Assembly (NCBI GenBank): GCA_964548855.1
Contig: CAZJSR010000005.1
Location: forward strand, 1-64,000
Length of the DNA stretch: 64,000 nucleotides
Reading direction: 5' to 3'
Source of the DNA: UBA3206 sp964548855
GTDB taxonomy: Bacteria > Bacillota_I > Bacilli_A > Acholeplasmatales > Anaeroplasmataceae
Position numbers and translations under genes: made by a program. The notes below the pieces were generated by a model. It saw nothing but the letters and a program-made list of their open reading frames with translations. It was not told the DNA's origin and did no database searches. The stretch's first letter is position 1, and the number at the start of each line of letters is the position of its first letter. Below, one piece after another: positions 17,515-28,700 of this stretch.

Positions 17515-18705
17515 TTAATCTTTTTTGCATCTACTACACATTTTTATGCAGTTTTTTATTTTATCTCCAAAATAAAATGCCATATATCTATGAATACAAA
17601 TATTTTTATTACATAAATATAATATACTATTTAACTGATAGTACTTATATTGCTTAATTTTTAAAGCCTCTTTTTTGTTCTTATATGTCAAATCAATATT
17701 CTTTATAAAATAATTAAGAACTTTGACATCATAATTGTTATAAAGAATAATACACTCTCCATATTCTTTATCACGAGAACATCTTCCAGTCATTTGTGCT
17801 AACGATTCAATACTATCTGGAATATTATAATTAATTATAAATCGAATATTTGGTTTATTAATTCCCATACCAAACGCAACAGTTGAAATAATCACTTTTT
17901 TCTTACCACTTATAAAATCATCTTGATTCTTTTCTTTTATTTCATTATCTAAAGCACCATGATAATATGTAGTACTGAACTCTTTTAATGAATCAAAAAG
18001 AAACATTACATCTTTTCTAGTCTGAGCATAAATTATACCACTAGTATCATGAGCAATTAAATATTTTTTTATATAATCTAATTTATTAACATTTTTTACT
18101 ATTTTATAATATAATTCAGGACGGTCAAAAGACTGCCTAATAATTAAATAATTATATATACCTGTAACTACTTTAATTTCTTCTATTGTATATTTATTAG
18201 CTGTCGCAGTAAATAAAGTTATAGGTATTTTATAATCAAAATAATTAATAAAATCTCTAATATTTAAAAATGATTCCCTAAAGTCCATATGCCACATTAT
18301 AGTATGTGCTTCATCTACTATGATATTCGAAATTTTAATATTTTTAATATTATTTAAAAAAAGTGGATTAGCTAATCTTTCAGGACTAACATATAATATC
18401 TTAATTTTATCTAGCGAATTATATACCAAATTCGCATCAATATAGCTATTAATATATGCTGCAGGTATGTTTTTTTCCTTTAGTTCTCTTACCTGATCAT
18501 ACATTAAACTAATAAGAGGACTTACAACAATCGTAAGTCCATCTAATATTAACGCAGGAATCTGAAAACAAATACTTTTACCACCACCTGTTGGCATAAT
18601 CGCAATTGTATTATTTCTTTTTAAAATAGAATCAATTATCTCTTCTTGGGTTCCTCTAAATGATTCATATCCAAATTTTTCTTTTAATACATCATATTTA
18701 TCCAT
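17515..18705 (-). CDS. Short RecQ-family DNA helicase
   Basis: A 396-residue superfamily-2 helicase of the RecQ family, acting 3'-5' in DNA repair. The zero motif FRGTQEEII is followed by Walker A MPTGGGKS (about residue 40), DEAH at motif II, TATAN at motif III, and motif VI GRCSRD in the second RecA domain. After it comes a Zn-binding cysteine set (CNKNICIH...CIKMCSRC), where the protein ends. The winged-helix (RQC) and HRDC domains of full RecQ are missing. The segment after DEAH is one residue shorter than usual and the CISxWGHDFR region reads TIMWHMDFR. The assignment to the family is firm. Confidence 0.88.
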   Translation of the reverse strand: MDKYDVLKEKFGYESFRGTQEEIIDSILKRNNTIAIMPTGGGKSICFQIPALILDGLTIVVSPLISLMYDQVRELKEKNIPAAYINSYIDANLVYNSLDKIKILYVSPERLANPLFLNNIKNIKISNIIVDEAHTIMWHMDFRESFLNIRDFINYFDYKIPITLFTATANKYTIEEIKVVTGIYNYLIIRQSFDRPELYYKIVKNVNKLDYIKKYLIAHDTSGIIYAQTRKDVMFLFDSLKEFSTTYYHGALDNEIKEKNQDDFISGKKKVIISTVAFGMGINKPNIRFIINYNIPDSIESLAQMTGRCSRDKEYGECIILYNNYDVKVLNYFIKNIDLTYKNKKEALKIKQYKYYQLNSILYLCNKNICIHRYMAFYFGDKIKNCIKMCSRCKKD

Positions 18706-18746
18706 ATTACCACCATATAATATTTAGACAAATATAATATTATTTA

Positions 18747-20546
18747 CTATGAAAATTGAGAATTATATAAATCATAATAAAATCCCTTAGATTCTATTAA
18801 TTCTTTATGTGTTCCTTTTTCTACTATATCTCCATTATTTAAAACTAAAATAATATCGGCGTTACGAATTGTTGAAAGTCTATGGGCAATTATAAAACAA
18901 GTTTTATTCTCTTGTAGTTTCAACATAGCCTCTCTTATTTCTATCTCTGTTTTTGTATCAACATTACTTGTTGCTTCATCTAAAATAAGCATCTTACTAT
19001 CTAAAAGCATTGCACGTGCAATCGTAAAAAGTTGTTTTTGACCCTTAGATATATTATTACCATCTTCGCTTAAAATAGTATTAAATCCATCAGGGAGTGA
19101 CGTAATATAATCTAAAATATTAGCTTCCATACAAACTTTCTTAACATCCTCTATACTTGCATCTTTATTACCATATTTAATATTATCAAAGATACTTGCA
19201 TTTTTTAACCATGTATCTTGAAGTACCATAGAATACATTTTTCTTAAACTTCTTTTGTTAATATCTTTAATATCTATTCCATCTAAATAAATAGTACCAC
19301 TATCTACATCATAAAATCTCATAAGAAGATTAATAATAGTAGTCTTACCTGCGCCTGTAGGTCCTACAATCGCAACTTGCGATCCTTTTTTCACTTTTAA
19401 ATTTAAATTATGTATAATTGTTTTATCTTTAGAATACCCAAATTTTACATTTTCAAAAATAATTTCTCCATTAGTAGTAGCTAAATCTACTTTTCCATCA
19501 ATAATATTTTCTTCTTCTAAATCTAAAATATCAAATATTCTTTCACTAGCCGCAAGGGCGGATTCTATATCAGAATATATATTAGCTATTTCATTAATAG
19601 GTCCTGAAAACTTTCTTGAGTATAAAACAAAACTAGAAATTTTCCCTATATCCATATTCCTAAAAGATACCATGTACATAATTGAACCTAACATACTTAT
19701 TAGTGATAAAGATACATTATTAATAAAATTAACACCAGGACCATTCCATGCAGCAATACAATCCGCCTCACACCAAGCTTTTGAAGCTTCATTATTATAT
19801 ACTTTAAATTTATCTAAAATATTTTTTTCATTAGAATAAGATTTAATAGTTTTAAGACCTGTTATATATTCTTCTGCATAACTATTCATTTGCCCTAAAG
19901 TAATAGACCTGTTTTTGAATTTTTCACGCATTTTCTTTCTTATTAGTTTCGCAAATAAAATTGATACTGGTACAGTAACAGCAAATATTAACACTAATAA
20001 AGGTTCAATTGTTAACATCATTATAAAAGACCCAACAATCGCAATTAAAGATGAAAATATTGTAACTACATCACTCGAAAGAGAAGTATTAACAGTATCA
20101 ATATCATAACTCATTCTTGAAATAATATCACCAGTTTGACTTTTATCAAAAAATGATATTGGCATATTTTCAATATGAACAAATAATTCTTCTCTCATTT
20201 TCACACATATTTTTTGACTAAGTTTTATCATTATTATATTTAATATAAATGATAACAAACCGCTTAATATATAAATTCCTATCAAAATTATGGCATAATT
20301 ATATATAACTTTAAAATTAACTTTTCCCAATGAAACATTTGTTTCATTAATAATTAACCCAATTATATGAGGTCCAAATATTTGAGGAATAGATGAAAGC
20401 AATGTCAAAATTATAGCACTTATTAACATTCCTTTATATTTTAAAATATATGAAAATAATCTTTTTAACGTTTTCTTTTTATTCTTAGCTTTTTCAGTTG
20501 ATGAACTCATTTTACCTTTTCCAGATAAATTTACACTACCATTCAT
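18747..20546 (-). CDS. ABC exporter half-transporter B (intact ATPase site, altered signature)
   Basis: A 599-residue ABC transporter with six transmembrane helices (about residues 35-320) fused to an ATPase domain. Walker A is GPTGAGKTT, Walker B MLILDEAT with the catalytic Glu, and the H-loop IAHR, all intact. The signature normally LSGGQ reads ISKGQ. It directly follows its partner (20547-22247), with no bases between the partner stop and this ATG. Such pairs form heterodimeric multidrug- or lipid-type exporters (the TM287/288, BmrCD or LmrCD kind). The degenerate site would combine this signature with the partner's Walker B. The substrate is unknown. Confidence 0.9.
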   Translation of the reverse strand: MNGSVNLSGKGKMSSSTEKAKNKKKTLKRLFSYILKYKGMLISAIILTLLSSIPQIFGPHIIGLIINETNVSLGKVNFKVIYNYAIILIGIYILSGLLSFILNIIMIKLSQKICVKMREELFVHIENMPISFFDKSQTGDIISRMSYDIDTVNTSLSSDVVTIFSSLIAIVGSFIMMLTIEPLLVLIFAVTVPVSILFAKLIRKKMREKFKNRSITLGQMNSYAEEYITGLKTIKSYSNEKNILDKFKVYNNEASKAWCEADCIAAWNGPGVNFINNVSLSLISMLGSIMYMVSFRNMDIGKISSFVLYSRKFSGPINEIANIYSDIESALAASERIFDILDLEEENIIDGKVDLATTNGEIIFENVKFGYSKDKTIIHNLNLKVKKGSQVAIVGPTGAGKTTIINLLMRFYDVDSGTIYLDGIDIKDINKRSLRKMYSMVLQDTWLKNASIFDNIKYGNKDASIEDVKKVCMEANILDYITSLPDGFNTILSEDGNNISKGQKQLFTIARAMLLDSKMLILDEATSNVDTKTEIEIREAMLKLQENKTCFIIAHRLSTIRNADIILVLNNGDIVEKGTHKELIESKGFYYDLYNSQFS

Positions 20547-22247
20547 TTACTCACCTACTCCCATTTGAGAATATGCAATATGTGAATATATTTCACATTC
20601 CTTTAGTAACTTTTCATGCGTTCCATACCCAACAATCCTACCCTTATCAAGAACAATAATTTTATCACAATCCTTAATACTTGATATTCTTTGTGCAATT
20701 ATTATAAAACTTGAAAAGTTAGCAAACAACTCTTTTCTTAATTTCATATCAGTCTTATAATCAAGTGCACTTGATGAATCATCAAGAACAATCAAATCAT
20801 TATTACACGCAATTGCCCTTGCGATTAATAATCTTTGTTTTTGTCCTCCTGATAAATTACTTCCCTTCGGTCTTAAAACTGTCATAACACCATCTTTTAG
20901 ATTACTTACAAAATCATAAGCTTGGGCTTTTTTTAACGCATTATCAACTTCTTCTATATCTAAATTTCTACCAAAACTAATATTTTCATAAATAGTATCA
21001 TTAAAAAGTAAATCCGTTTGAAATACCACCCCTATATTCTTTCTTAAATTTTCAGGGTTATATGATTTAATATTTTTATTGTTATAATATATCTCACCAC
21101 TATCAGTATCATAAAATCTCATTAATAAATTTAAAATAGTTGATTTACCAGAACCAGTTGCCCCAATTATACCTAGTTTTTCACCCTTATCAAAAGAAAA
21201 ATTAATATTAGATAAATTATCTATTTTCTTTAAATACGAAAAATTAACATTTCTAAATTCAATAAAATGAGAAGAATAATCATTACTATCTATTATTTCA
21301 ACATTAGTATCAATGCTAAATATTTCCTCTAGTCTTTTTGAACTTGCAATCCCTTTAGATGAAACAATAAATAATCTAGTAAAAGTCAGCATCGAATTAG
21401 ATATAATTGTAAAATAACTTGTAAACGCAACAAGCGTTCCCATACTACATAAACCTTTATTACATCTAAATGCCCCATAAATTACAACGCCTATTAAACC
21501 AACATTTAATAAAATAGTAATTATAGGATTTAAGGATGCCATAATACTATTAGCTTTAATATTTATTATGCTAAGATCATTATTTACTAAAGAAAAATCT
21601 TTTATTTCATCTTCTTGTTTATTAAAAGCTTTGATAACTCTCGCACCAGTAACATTTTCCCTCATTTTATCAACTAAATCATCATTTTTTTCTTGAAGAG
21701 TTTTAAATAAAGGCAGTCCAATTTTAGTAATTATAATTATTGTAAATAAAATAATTGGTAATACAATTAACATAATTAACGTCAAATGACTATCTTCCAT
21801 AAAACAAACAATACATCCACCTATTAATAAAATAGGTGCACGAACTCCAAGTCTTAAAATCATACCAATCATTTGATTTATATTATATGTATCTGTCGTC
21901 ATTCTTCCCACAAGTGAAGGAAGTGTTATTCTATCTTTTTCTTGTTGTGGAAGTTCTTCTATTTTTTCAAATAAATCATTACGAATTCTTGAAGTAGACA
22001 TCTTGCATATAATGCTGGCATTTTTATTCGCAAAAACATTAAACAAGAATCCTACAAGTGAAAATAATATCATTATTATTCCCCATAAAACTATTTTATT
22101 TACACTATTTTTTAGTATAACAATATCAATTATATATGATAATATATATGGAATTACTAAATCACATAATGTACCTGTAATCTTTATAAATATAGTAAAC
22201 GCAATTCTTAACTTATAAGATTTTAAATATTTTAAAATAAATCTCAT
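20547..22247 (-). CDS. ABC exporter half-transporter A (degenerate Walker B and H-loop)
   Basis: A 566-residue half-transporter with an N-terminal six-helix membrane domain and an ATPase domain. Walker A GATGSGKST and the signature LSGGQKQR are intact. Walker B reads LIVLDDSSS, with Asp in place of the catalytic Glu, and the H-loop His is Gln (IAQRISS). This complements the altered signature of the downstream partner exactly, giving one consensus and one degenerate ATP site, as in known heterodimeric exporters. The two genes are abutting and surely co-transcribed. The substrate cannot be read from the sequence. Confidence 0.9.
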   Translation of the reverse strand: MRFILKYLKSYKLRIAFTIFIKITGTLCDLVIPYILSYIIDIVILKNSVNKIVLWGIIMILFSLVGFLFNVFANKNASIICKMSTSRIRNDLFEKIEELPQQEKDRITLPSLVGRMTTDTYNINQMIGMILRLGVRAPILLIGGCIVCFMEDSHLTLIMLIVLPIILFTIIIITKIGLPLFKTLQEKNDDLVDKMRENVTGARVIKAFNKQEDEIKDFSLVNNDLSIINIKANSIMASLNPIITILLNVGLIGVVIYGAFRCNKGLCSMGTLVAFTSYFTIISNSMLTFTRLFIVSSKGIASSKRLEEIFSIDTNVEIIDSNDYSSHFIEFRNVNFSYLKKIDNLSNINFSFDKGEKLGIIGATGSGKSTILNLLMRFYDTDSGEIYYNNKNIKSYNPENLRKNIGVVFQTDLLFNDTIYENISFGRNLDIEEVDNALKKAQAYDFVSNLKDGVMTVLRPKGSNLSGGQKQRLLIARAIACNNDLIVLDDSSSALDYKTDMKLRKELFANFSSFIIIAQRISSIKDCDKIIVLDKGRIVGYGTHEKLLKECEIYSHIAYSQMGVGE

Positions 22248-22305
22248 AATATATCACTTCCTAAATTAATTATAATATAATTAAAAATTATTTTAAACTC
22301 TCAAT

Positions 22306-22330
22306 TAAAAAAATGAGCAAACGCTCATTT
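22306..22330 (-). terminator. Terminator of the diguanylate cyclase gene
   Basis: AAAATGAGC and GCTCATTTT pair around a 4-nt loop, followed by T residues on the minus strand. Confidence 0.8.
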
Positions 22331-22333
22331 TAA

Positions 22334-23896
22334 TTATATTTTTGTTCTATCAGGATATACTGTATATACCCCTCTACCATTGTCTTTAGAATTATATAAA
22401 GCCACATCAGCATTAGAATAAAGAGAATCAAAATTACCATCTTCTAATGTTACACCAAGCGAAACTGACATAAGATTATTGTCAATAAAATCAAGTGGTG
22501 TATTTTGTAATGTAGTTTGAAGTTCTTGGATACGATAAGAAACTACACTTTTTCTAATTTCAAATTGTGTTGGTAAATTATAAAGTAAAACCACAAATTC
22601 ATCACCACCAAGACGACATACAACACTATCTTCTTTAAATGTTTCTGTTAGTGTGTTTGAAATAAATACTAACGCTTGGTCACCTGCAGAATGTCCATAT
22701 AAGTCATTAATATCTTTAAATTTATCAACATCTATGATAATAAAGGCATATGATTGTTTTGTAACATCGTTTAAGATCTTATCAATTTTATCTTCAAAAT
22801 AACGTCTATTAAACAATTTTGTAAGACCATCTGTATTACATAATTCTTGAAGTTCACGATTTTTATCTTTCTCATGGTCTCTTTCAAATTCTATAGTATA
22901 TAGCTTAATAATTCTCTTTACACTTTTATCAACAGTCAATCTTAATTTTTCGTTTTCATATGTTAAGATTTTTGAAAATTCATACATATCATCACTTGCG
23001 TTAGTACCAAGTAATGTGTTTTTAATTACATATGCATGTTTAATAAGCATTAAATCACCTGTTAATTTTGCATATGATGATGTCATGAATGAATATTCTT
23101 CATATAATGTATTATCTTTTGTATCAAGAACTAATTGTGATAATAAAAATAATACTCTTGTTTTAGTTTGATTCGATGTTATATCATCAACTAATAGTAA
23201 TATTTTATAAATATCATCTACATAACTTGTATTTATATATTCAATTCTTTTAATTAAATTACTTATTTCTTTTATTACTTTAAAAGGTTCTGCAAGATTA
23301 TCTTCAAATAACATTAACGCTAGTTTAATTGTCCTATCAATATGATCATATTTTTTTAGTATCATATTTGTACATAGTTGGTCTAACAATATTTTTTGAT
23401 AATGCAAATCCTTAGCTATTGCATAATCATCAGCCTCACTTTTAGCTCTTTCATAATAAACTAACGCAGACTCATAATCTCCGATACTATAAAAAATATC
23501 CCCAATATTACAATGACATATTGCAATAATGAATTTATTATCATACGATCTAGCTTTCTTTAAAGCAATTAATATTGCATCTAGAGCATCATATGGTTCA
23601 AGATTGGCAATATCAATTGAACTCTTAATAAAATAACTTAACATTAAATATTTATCATTATTCAGTTCTGTTGCACCATCTATACAAGATTTAGCATATT
23701 GACGTGCTTTTAACATATTTTTATTATAATATACATAATAATATGCTAAATAATAATCACTTACCATCATTCCATAGCGATCTGATTCCCTAGAAGCTTG
23801 TTTAAATAAATCATACGCAAGCTTATAAACATTTTCTGATTCACTTAATACTAATTCAGTTTCTTCAAGTTCATTAATTAGATCGCTTAAATTCAT
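22334..23896 (-). CDS. TPR-repeat diguanylate cyclase (GGDEF)
   Basis: A 520-residue cytosolic protein. Residues 1-300 are helical TPR-like repeats (for example FIIAICHCNIGDIFYSIGDY followed by ESALVYYERAKSEA). A coiled-coil linker precedes a GGDEF domain at about residues 350-515. It contains DGLTKLFNRRYF, the substrate-binding DVDKFKDINDLYGHSAGD, and an intact RLGGDEF. It should make cyclic-di-GMP from GTP. The inhibitory I-site (RxxD five residues before GGDEF) reads KEDS, so product inhibition at that site is unlikely. The TPR part probably senses a protein partner. GGAGT precedes the ATG; asnA lies upstream, 14 bp away. Confidence 0.92.
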   Translation of the reverse strand: MNLSDLINELEETELVLSESENVYKLAYDLFKQASRESDRYGMMVSDYYLAYYYVYYNKNMLKARQYAKSCIDGATELNNDKYLMLSYFIKSSIDIANLEPYDALDAILIALKKARSYDNKFIIAICHCNIGDIFYSIGDYESALVYYERAKSEADDYAIAKDLHYQKILLDQLCTNMILKKYDHIDRTIKLALMLFEDNLAEPFKVIKEISNLIKRIEYINTSYVDDIYKILLLVDDITSNQTKTRVLFLLSQLVLDTKDNTLYEEYSFMTSSYAKLTGDLMLIKHAYVIKNTLLGTNASDDMYEFSKILTYENEKLRLTVDKSVKRIIKLYTIEFERDHEKDKNRELQELCNTDGLTKLFNRRYFEDKIDKILNDVTKQSYAFIIIDVDKFKDINDLYGHSAGDQALVFISNTLTETFKEDSVVCRLGGDEFVVLLYNLPTQFEIRKSVVSYRIQELQTTLQNTPLDFIDNNLMSVSLGVTLEDGNFDSLYSNADVALYNSKDNGRGVYTVYPDRTKI

Positions 23897-23910
23897 AATA
23901 ATACTCCTTC

Positions 23911-24918
23911 TTATAATAAATTAATATTATGTTTGCTTAATATTTCAATATCTTCATCACTCCAAATTGATGATTGTACTTCACCAATATGAATTTTTTC
24001 TAAGAAAAACATACATAAACGACTTTGACCAATTCCTCCACCAATTGTTAAAGGTAATTCTTTATTAATTATACCTTTAACATATGGATTAGTAAGTTTA
24101 AATTCTTCATGTCTCTTTTTGATTTGTTTTACAATTGATTTTTCATCAACTCTAATACCCATACTTGAAATTTCAAAAGCACTTTGTAATACTTCATTCC
24201 AAAGTAAAATATCACCATTTAATTTCCAATCATCATAATCCGCAGCTCTACCATCATGTGGAGCACCATCAGATAAATCCCATCCTATTTGATATAAAAA
24301 TACTGCTTTATATTCTTTAGTAATACTGTTTTCTCTTTCTTTTCTTGATAAATTAGGATATTTTTCTTCTAATTCCTTCGTAGATAAAATCATTATATCA
24401 TCTGGCAGTTTATTTGTAAAACAATTAAACTTATTATTAACCTTTTTTTCTACTTTTTTTAACACTTTAAAAATAGATTTAACTGTCTTTTTTAAATATG
24501 AAAACTTTCTATCATCTTTACTTATAACTTTTTCCCAATCCCATTGATCTACATATGCAGAATGATATGTATCTAAATCTTCATCTCTTCTTATGGCGTT
24601 CATATCAGTATATAATCCACGTCCGACTTCAAATCCATATCTTTTAAGCGCATTGCGTTTCCATTTAGCTAGTGATTGAACTATTTCAGCTGTTTCTGTT
24701 ATTCCTTTAATATCAAAAGATACAGGTCTTTCAATACCATTTAAATTGTCATTTAATCCTGTTTTAGGTAATACAAAAAGTGGTGCAGATACTCTTACTA
24801 AATTTAAAGCCTTCGCAAGTTCTGTTTCAAATGTATCCTTAACATACTTAATCGCGATTTCAGTATCTATTAAATTTAATTTTGATTCATAATCATCTCT
24901 AATAATTATATTTTTCAT
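23911..24918 (-). CDS. asnA: Aspartate-ammonia ligase (asparagine synthetase A)
   Basis: A 335-residue AsnA, normal length. It forms asparagine from aspartate, ammonia and ATP. Family motifs include RVSAPLFV, DNLNGIERPV, LAKWKR, a TDMNAIRRDE segment, SAYVDQWDWE and the C-terminal GGGIGQSRLCMF. The aminoacyl-tRNA-synthetase-like class II fold is evident from the Arg-containing GIGQSR. The ATG is one base after the stop of the upstream membrane protein gene, with AGGAAAATTAAT as ribosome site. Confidence 0.96.
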   Translation of the reverse strand: MKNIIIRDDYESKLNLIDTEIAIKYVKDTFETELAKALNLVRVSAPLFVLPKTGLNDNLNGIERPVSFDIKGITETAEIVQSLAKWKRNALKRYGFEVGRGLYTDMNAIRRDEDLDTYHSAYVDQWDWEKVISKDDRKFSYLKKTVKSIFKVLKKVEKKVNNKFNCFTNKLPDDIMILSTKELEEKYPNLSRKERENSITKEYKAVFLYQIGWDLSDGAPHDGRAADYDDWKLNGDILLWNEVLQSAFEISSMGIRVDEKSIVKQIKKRHEEFKLTNPYVKGIINKELPLTIGGGIGQSRLCMFFLEKIHIGEVQSSIWSDEDIEILSKHNINLL

Positions 24919-24919
24919 A

Positions 24920-25591
24920 TTAATTTTCCTCCAATTTTATTAACAAATGTAAAAACTCATTTTCACTAATATATCTATCTACATAATCATTATATTTTTT
25001 AAAATATAATGGATTAAAAGAATCTTTAGGATCATTTGATATAGTAGATAAATATAATATATTTTCCTTTATTTCATATCTATAATTATGTAGTAATTTA
25101 CATTTAATCAACCTTTCATTCATTTTGATATTTTTATTATAAACAATTTTATAAAGCCTTAATGTCTTTTTTTTAAAACAAGAATGTAGGTGATATTTTA
25201 TAGAAACACTAGTTATCAAAGTTTCATCTATTTTACCTTCCATAGAATCAGAAACTTCTAATATATCTCCATATAATTTATATCCAAATATCTTGTATAC
25301 TTCTGTTATAGCATTATTATTAGTCTTAAATTTCATAAAGGGTAAATATATATTCAGTAAGTAATCTTTAAGTTCATAAAATTTTCTATTTTTTATAAAT
25401 GTTGTCATAATAACTATAACACTTATAAACATAGAAATAACTACAGAAATAATAAGAAAAATACTATTATCAAATATAAAAGATAGTATCAATCCTAATA
25501 ATATTGAAGTTATACAAAGAATAATTCTTGTTAATAATTTTGCACGATCAGCTTTTTTTATTGACTTGAAACTTTTCTCCAATAATATCAC
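24920..25591 (-). CDS. Membrane protein of unknown function
   Basis: A protein of up to 223 residues. Two adjacent transmembrane segments lie at about residues 22-42 and 46-68, followed by a lysine-rich cytosolic domain of about 150 residues. I recognise no family. The first in-frame start is a GTG at 25591, only 2-3 nt after AAGGA. A TTG at about 25582 has better spacing, so the start is uncertain. It is one base upstream of asnA and so probably co-transcribed with it. No functional link is evident. Confidence 0.65.
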   Translation of the reverse strand: MILLEKSFKSIKKADRAKLLTRIILCITSILLGLILSFIFDNSIFLIISVVISMFISVIVIMTTFIKNRKFYELKDYLLNIYLPFMKFKTNNNAITEVYKIFGYKLYGDILEVSDSMEGKIDETLITSVSIKYHLHSCFKKKTLRLYKIVYNKNIKMNERLIKCKLLHNYRYEIKENILYLSTISNDPKDSFNPLYFKKYNDYVDRYISENEFLHLLIKLEEN

Positions 25592-25720
25592 ATTCCTTCA
25601 TAATGTATTATTATAACATTCACATTTTACCATAAAAACATCCGTTTTTTTTACATTTTTAAAAAAACATCAAAAAAACGCATAAAAAAAGAAGAAAAAA
25701 CTAACATTTTAAATTATATA

Positions 25721-25750
25721 TAAAAACGGTCCATATTTTATGAACCGTTT
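25721..25750 (-). terminator. Terminator of the DUF4011 helicase gene
   Basis: AAACGGT (25724-25730) pairs with ACCGTTT (25744-25750), with a T run following on the minus strand. Confidence 0.8.
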
Positions 25751-25755
25751 ATATA

Positions 25756-28700
25756 TTATATATTTACAACTTTAATCATACCATCATTTTCTATCACAAC
25801 TGCGATTTCTTTTAAAACATCATAAGCTTCATTAAATTTGTGTTTAATTGGTTCTGTAAGGCGTTTATACCCCATTCTTTTTTGACACATTTTAAATAAT
25901 TCTAATTTATCAATATTTTCATTGTTTATTGCGATAATCTTAAGTCCTAATGCAATTTCATAAGATGATATATATTTTATATCTCTTGGAATATCATCAG
26001 GTGCTGGAATTCTTAATTCAACATCCTTATTAACTAAATATAAATATCCATCTTTGCTCTTTACATCACTTGATAGATACATAGCTTTATTTAATATATA
26101 TTCGTCTTCAACTCTTCGTGAAACCTTTTCTGCATTATATATTGGTAAAATTCTTTCTAATAACCATGATTCATTAATAGGTGATTCTTTTTCTAATATT
26201 GACGTTATTAATTTCTCAAAATCTAATGATTTTTTATACTCATCAATTAAATACGGAACATCTGCATACTCATAATATTTAAAACTCTCATCTTCTTTTA
26301 ATGAAGAAACTAATACTTCTTGTGGAATCATATTTAAATTATTATCATCAATACTCTTTAAAGCATCTAATAATTTTCTTTGTTCTAGTATTGGGTTTAA
26401 AAACCACCCAACACTCCAAACTCTAATGAATTTAAATCCCATTTTTTCAAGTATTTCTTTTCTTAATCTATTTCTATCACGACAAAGTTTATCATTATAA
26501 TATGTATTTCCATCACATTCAATTGCCGCAACATAATCATTTGTCTTTAAATTTTTAACACAAAGATCTATCTTCATATCTGAAAATCCAACTTTATAAT
26601 CAACTGTATAACCGTTCTCTTCTAAGAAATCTTTTACACAAAGCACAAAATCAGGTTCTAAATTATTATCATTTGTCCTATTTTCAACAGGATTTAATGC
26701 AAATTCGATATAACCTTTTAAAAGTTTAGCACCGGTTGAATTACCTGTAATATCGCTTGGTTTAATAGATGTTACTAATTTCACATTATATTTAGCTCTA
26801 CTTATTAATACATTAAGTCTTCTTTCTCCACCATCTCTATTTAAAGGTCCGAAGTTTTGAATAAATTTGTGATTCTCATCATAACCATATCCAACACTAC
26901 AAATAATTGTATCTCTTTCATCACCTTGTACAGTTTCTAGATTTTTAATAAATAAAGGCTCTTCATCATTACTAAAATCAATTTTTTCTTTTAATAACAT
27001 GTCATATACATATTTTTCAATTAAGTTTTGTTGAGATTTAGAAAATGAAACAATTCCAATACTTCTTTTATTTTGATACTTTATATAGTGTTCTTTAACA
27101 AGATTCGCAACCATACGAGCTTCAGCATCGTTTACTCTTGTCTTATGAGTGAAAACACCATCCTTTACATAATAACACTCCAATCCAAAATCCTCCATTT
27201 TATGTTTAGCACTTGGAAACGTTGTTAGAGAATTATCATAAAAATGTTTATTACTAAACGCAATAAGTTCTTCATTTTTACTTCTATAATGCCATTTAAG
27301 GCGATATTTAGGCAAACATGCACTTGCTATATCAAGGATACTTTCATAATCTGATACTGATTCTCCCTCTAAATCATCTAAGTCATCATCTCCTTGTTCA
27401 ACAGATGCAAAGAAATTAGAAGGTGGCATTTGTTTTGAATCACCCACTACTACCATTTGTCTTGCACGATAAATTGAACCTATCGCATCATAAGGAAATA
27501 TTTGTGATGCCTCATCAAAAATTACCAAATCAAAAGTAAAACTTTTTGAATCAAGATATGTAGATACACTTAATGGTGACATTAAAAAACAAGGTTTTAA
27601 CAATTGAATAAATTGAGGATTTGAATTTAAAAGTTCTCTTACAGACATTTGTTTACGTTTCTTTTGATATTCTCTATTAATTAAACTTGCGGCGCTTCCT
27701 GGCGCAATTATGTCATTATTAGGTTTTAATGCTTGAAGTTTTTCTCTTATTAACGAAGAAGCAATTTCAAATTTATCATGATCTCTTTGGATGAATTTAG
27801 AAACCATCTTATTAACTTCAACTGAATTAAATTGTTTAAATACCGATATTTCATTTAATATTTTATAACTCAATCCCTTAAAAAATACATCTTTAAATAC
27901 ATCCTTAATTCTAGAAATATCAAGTTTATTATCATTAACATAATCAATAAATCTAAGACAATTCAAATCTTTAAGTAAAGAAATAATACCATTTATTTTT
28001 ATCCATGTAGCAAGATAATCATAATGATTTAATTTACCTGTTGTTTTAACATATAAATCCTTTATACTACATGTATTTAACTTAATAATATCTTTATCAT
28101 ACAAATATTCAGTTTCAAAAATAGAATCTAAATATTTTATATGATTTTTCATTTCATTAAATAATTCACTATCTAATTCATTATATTTAAAGTTTTTAAA
28201 ATCTTTTATTTCTCTACAATTTTTTATTTGATTTAATAAATCATATATATCTTTAAAATTAGTATTATACCCGTCATAAGAATCTCTAACTAATTTTCTT
28301 ATCTCATATGCTTCAAGTTCAAAATTTGAATCAATTTCTAAGTACTCTTTTACCATTTCTAATGATTCAACTAAATTTTTATAATCCAATTTCGAAATAC
28401 TTACTTCATTAATAGTTTTTATTATTGTTTTATATTCTTTATTAATTGATTTAAATAATTTAGAATCATATTTTTTAAGTTCATCTAAAAGTTTTACATA
28501 TTTTTCACTATAAACTGAATCTTTAAAATATTTACTAATATGTTTTTTTATTTCTAAAACTTTTTTCGATTTTACTATTAATGATTTTAATAGTTCAAGA
28601 TATTTATCTATTTCAACAATTGAAAATAATTTTAAGTTAACATATTTATTATTTTTTATAACTTTAAGTAATTTAAAAAAATCTTGATACTCTTCTAATG

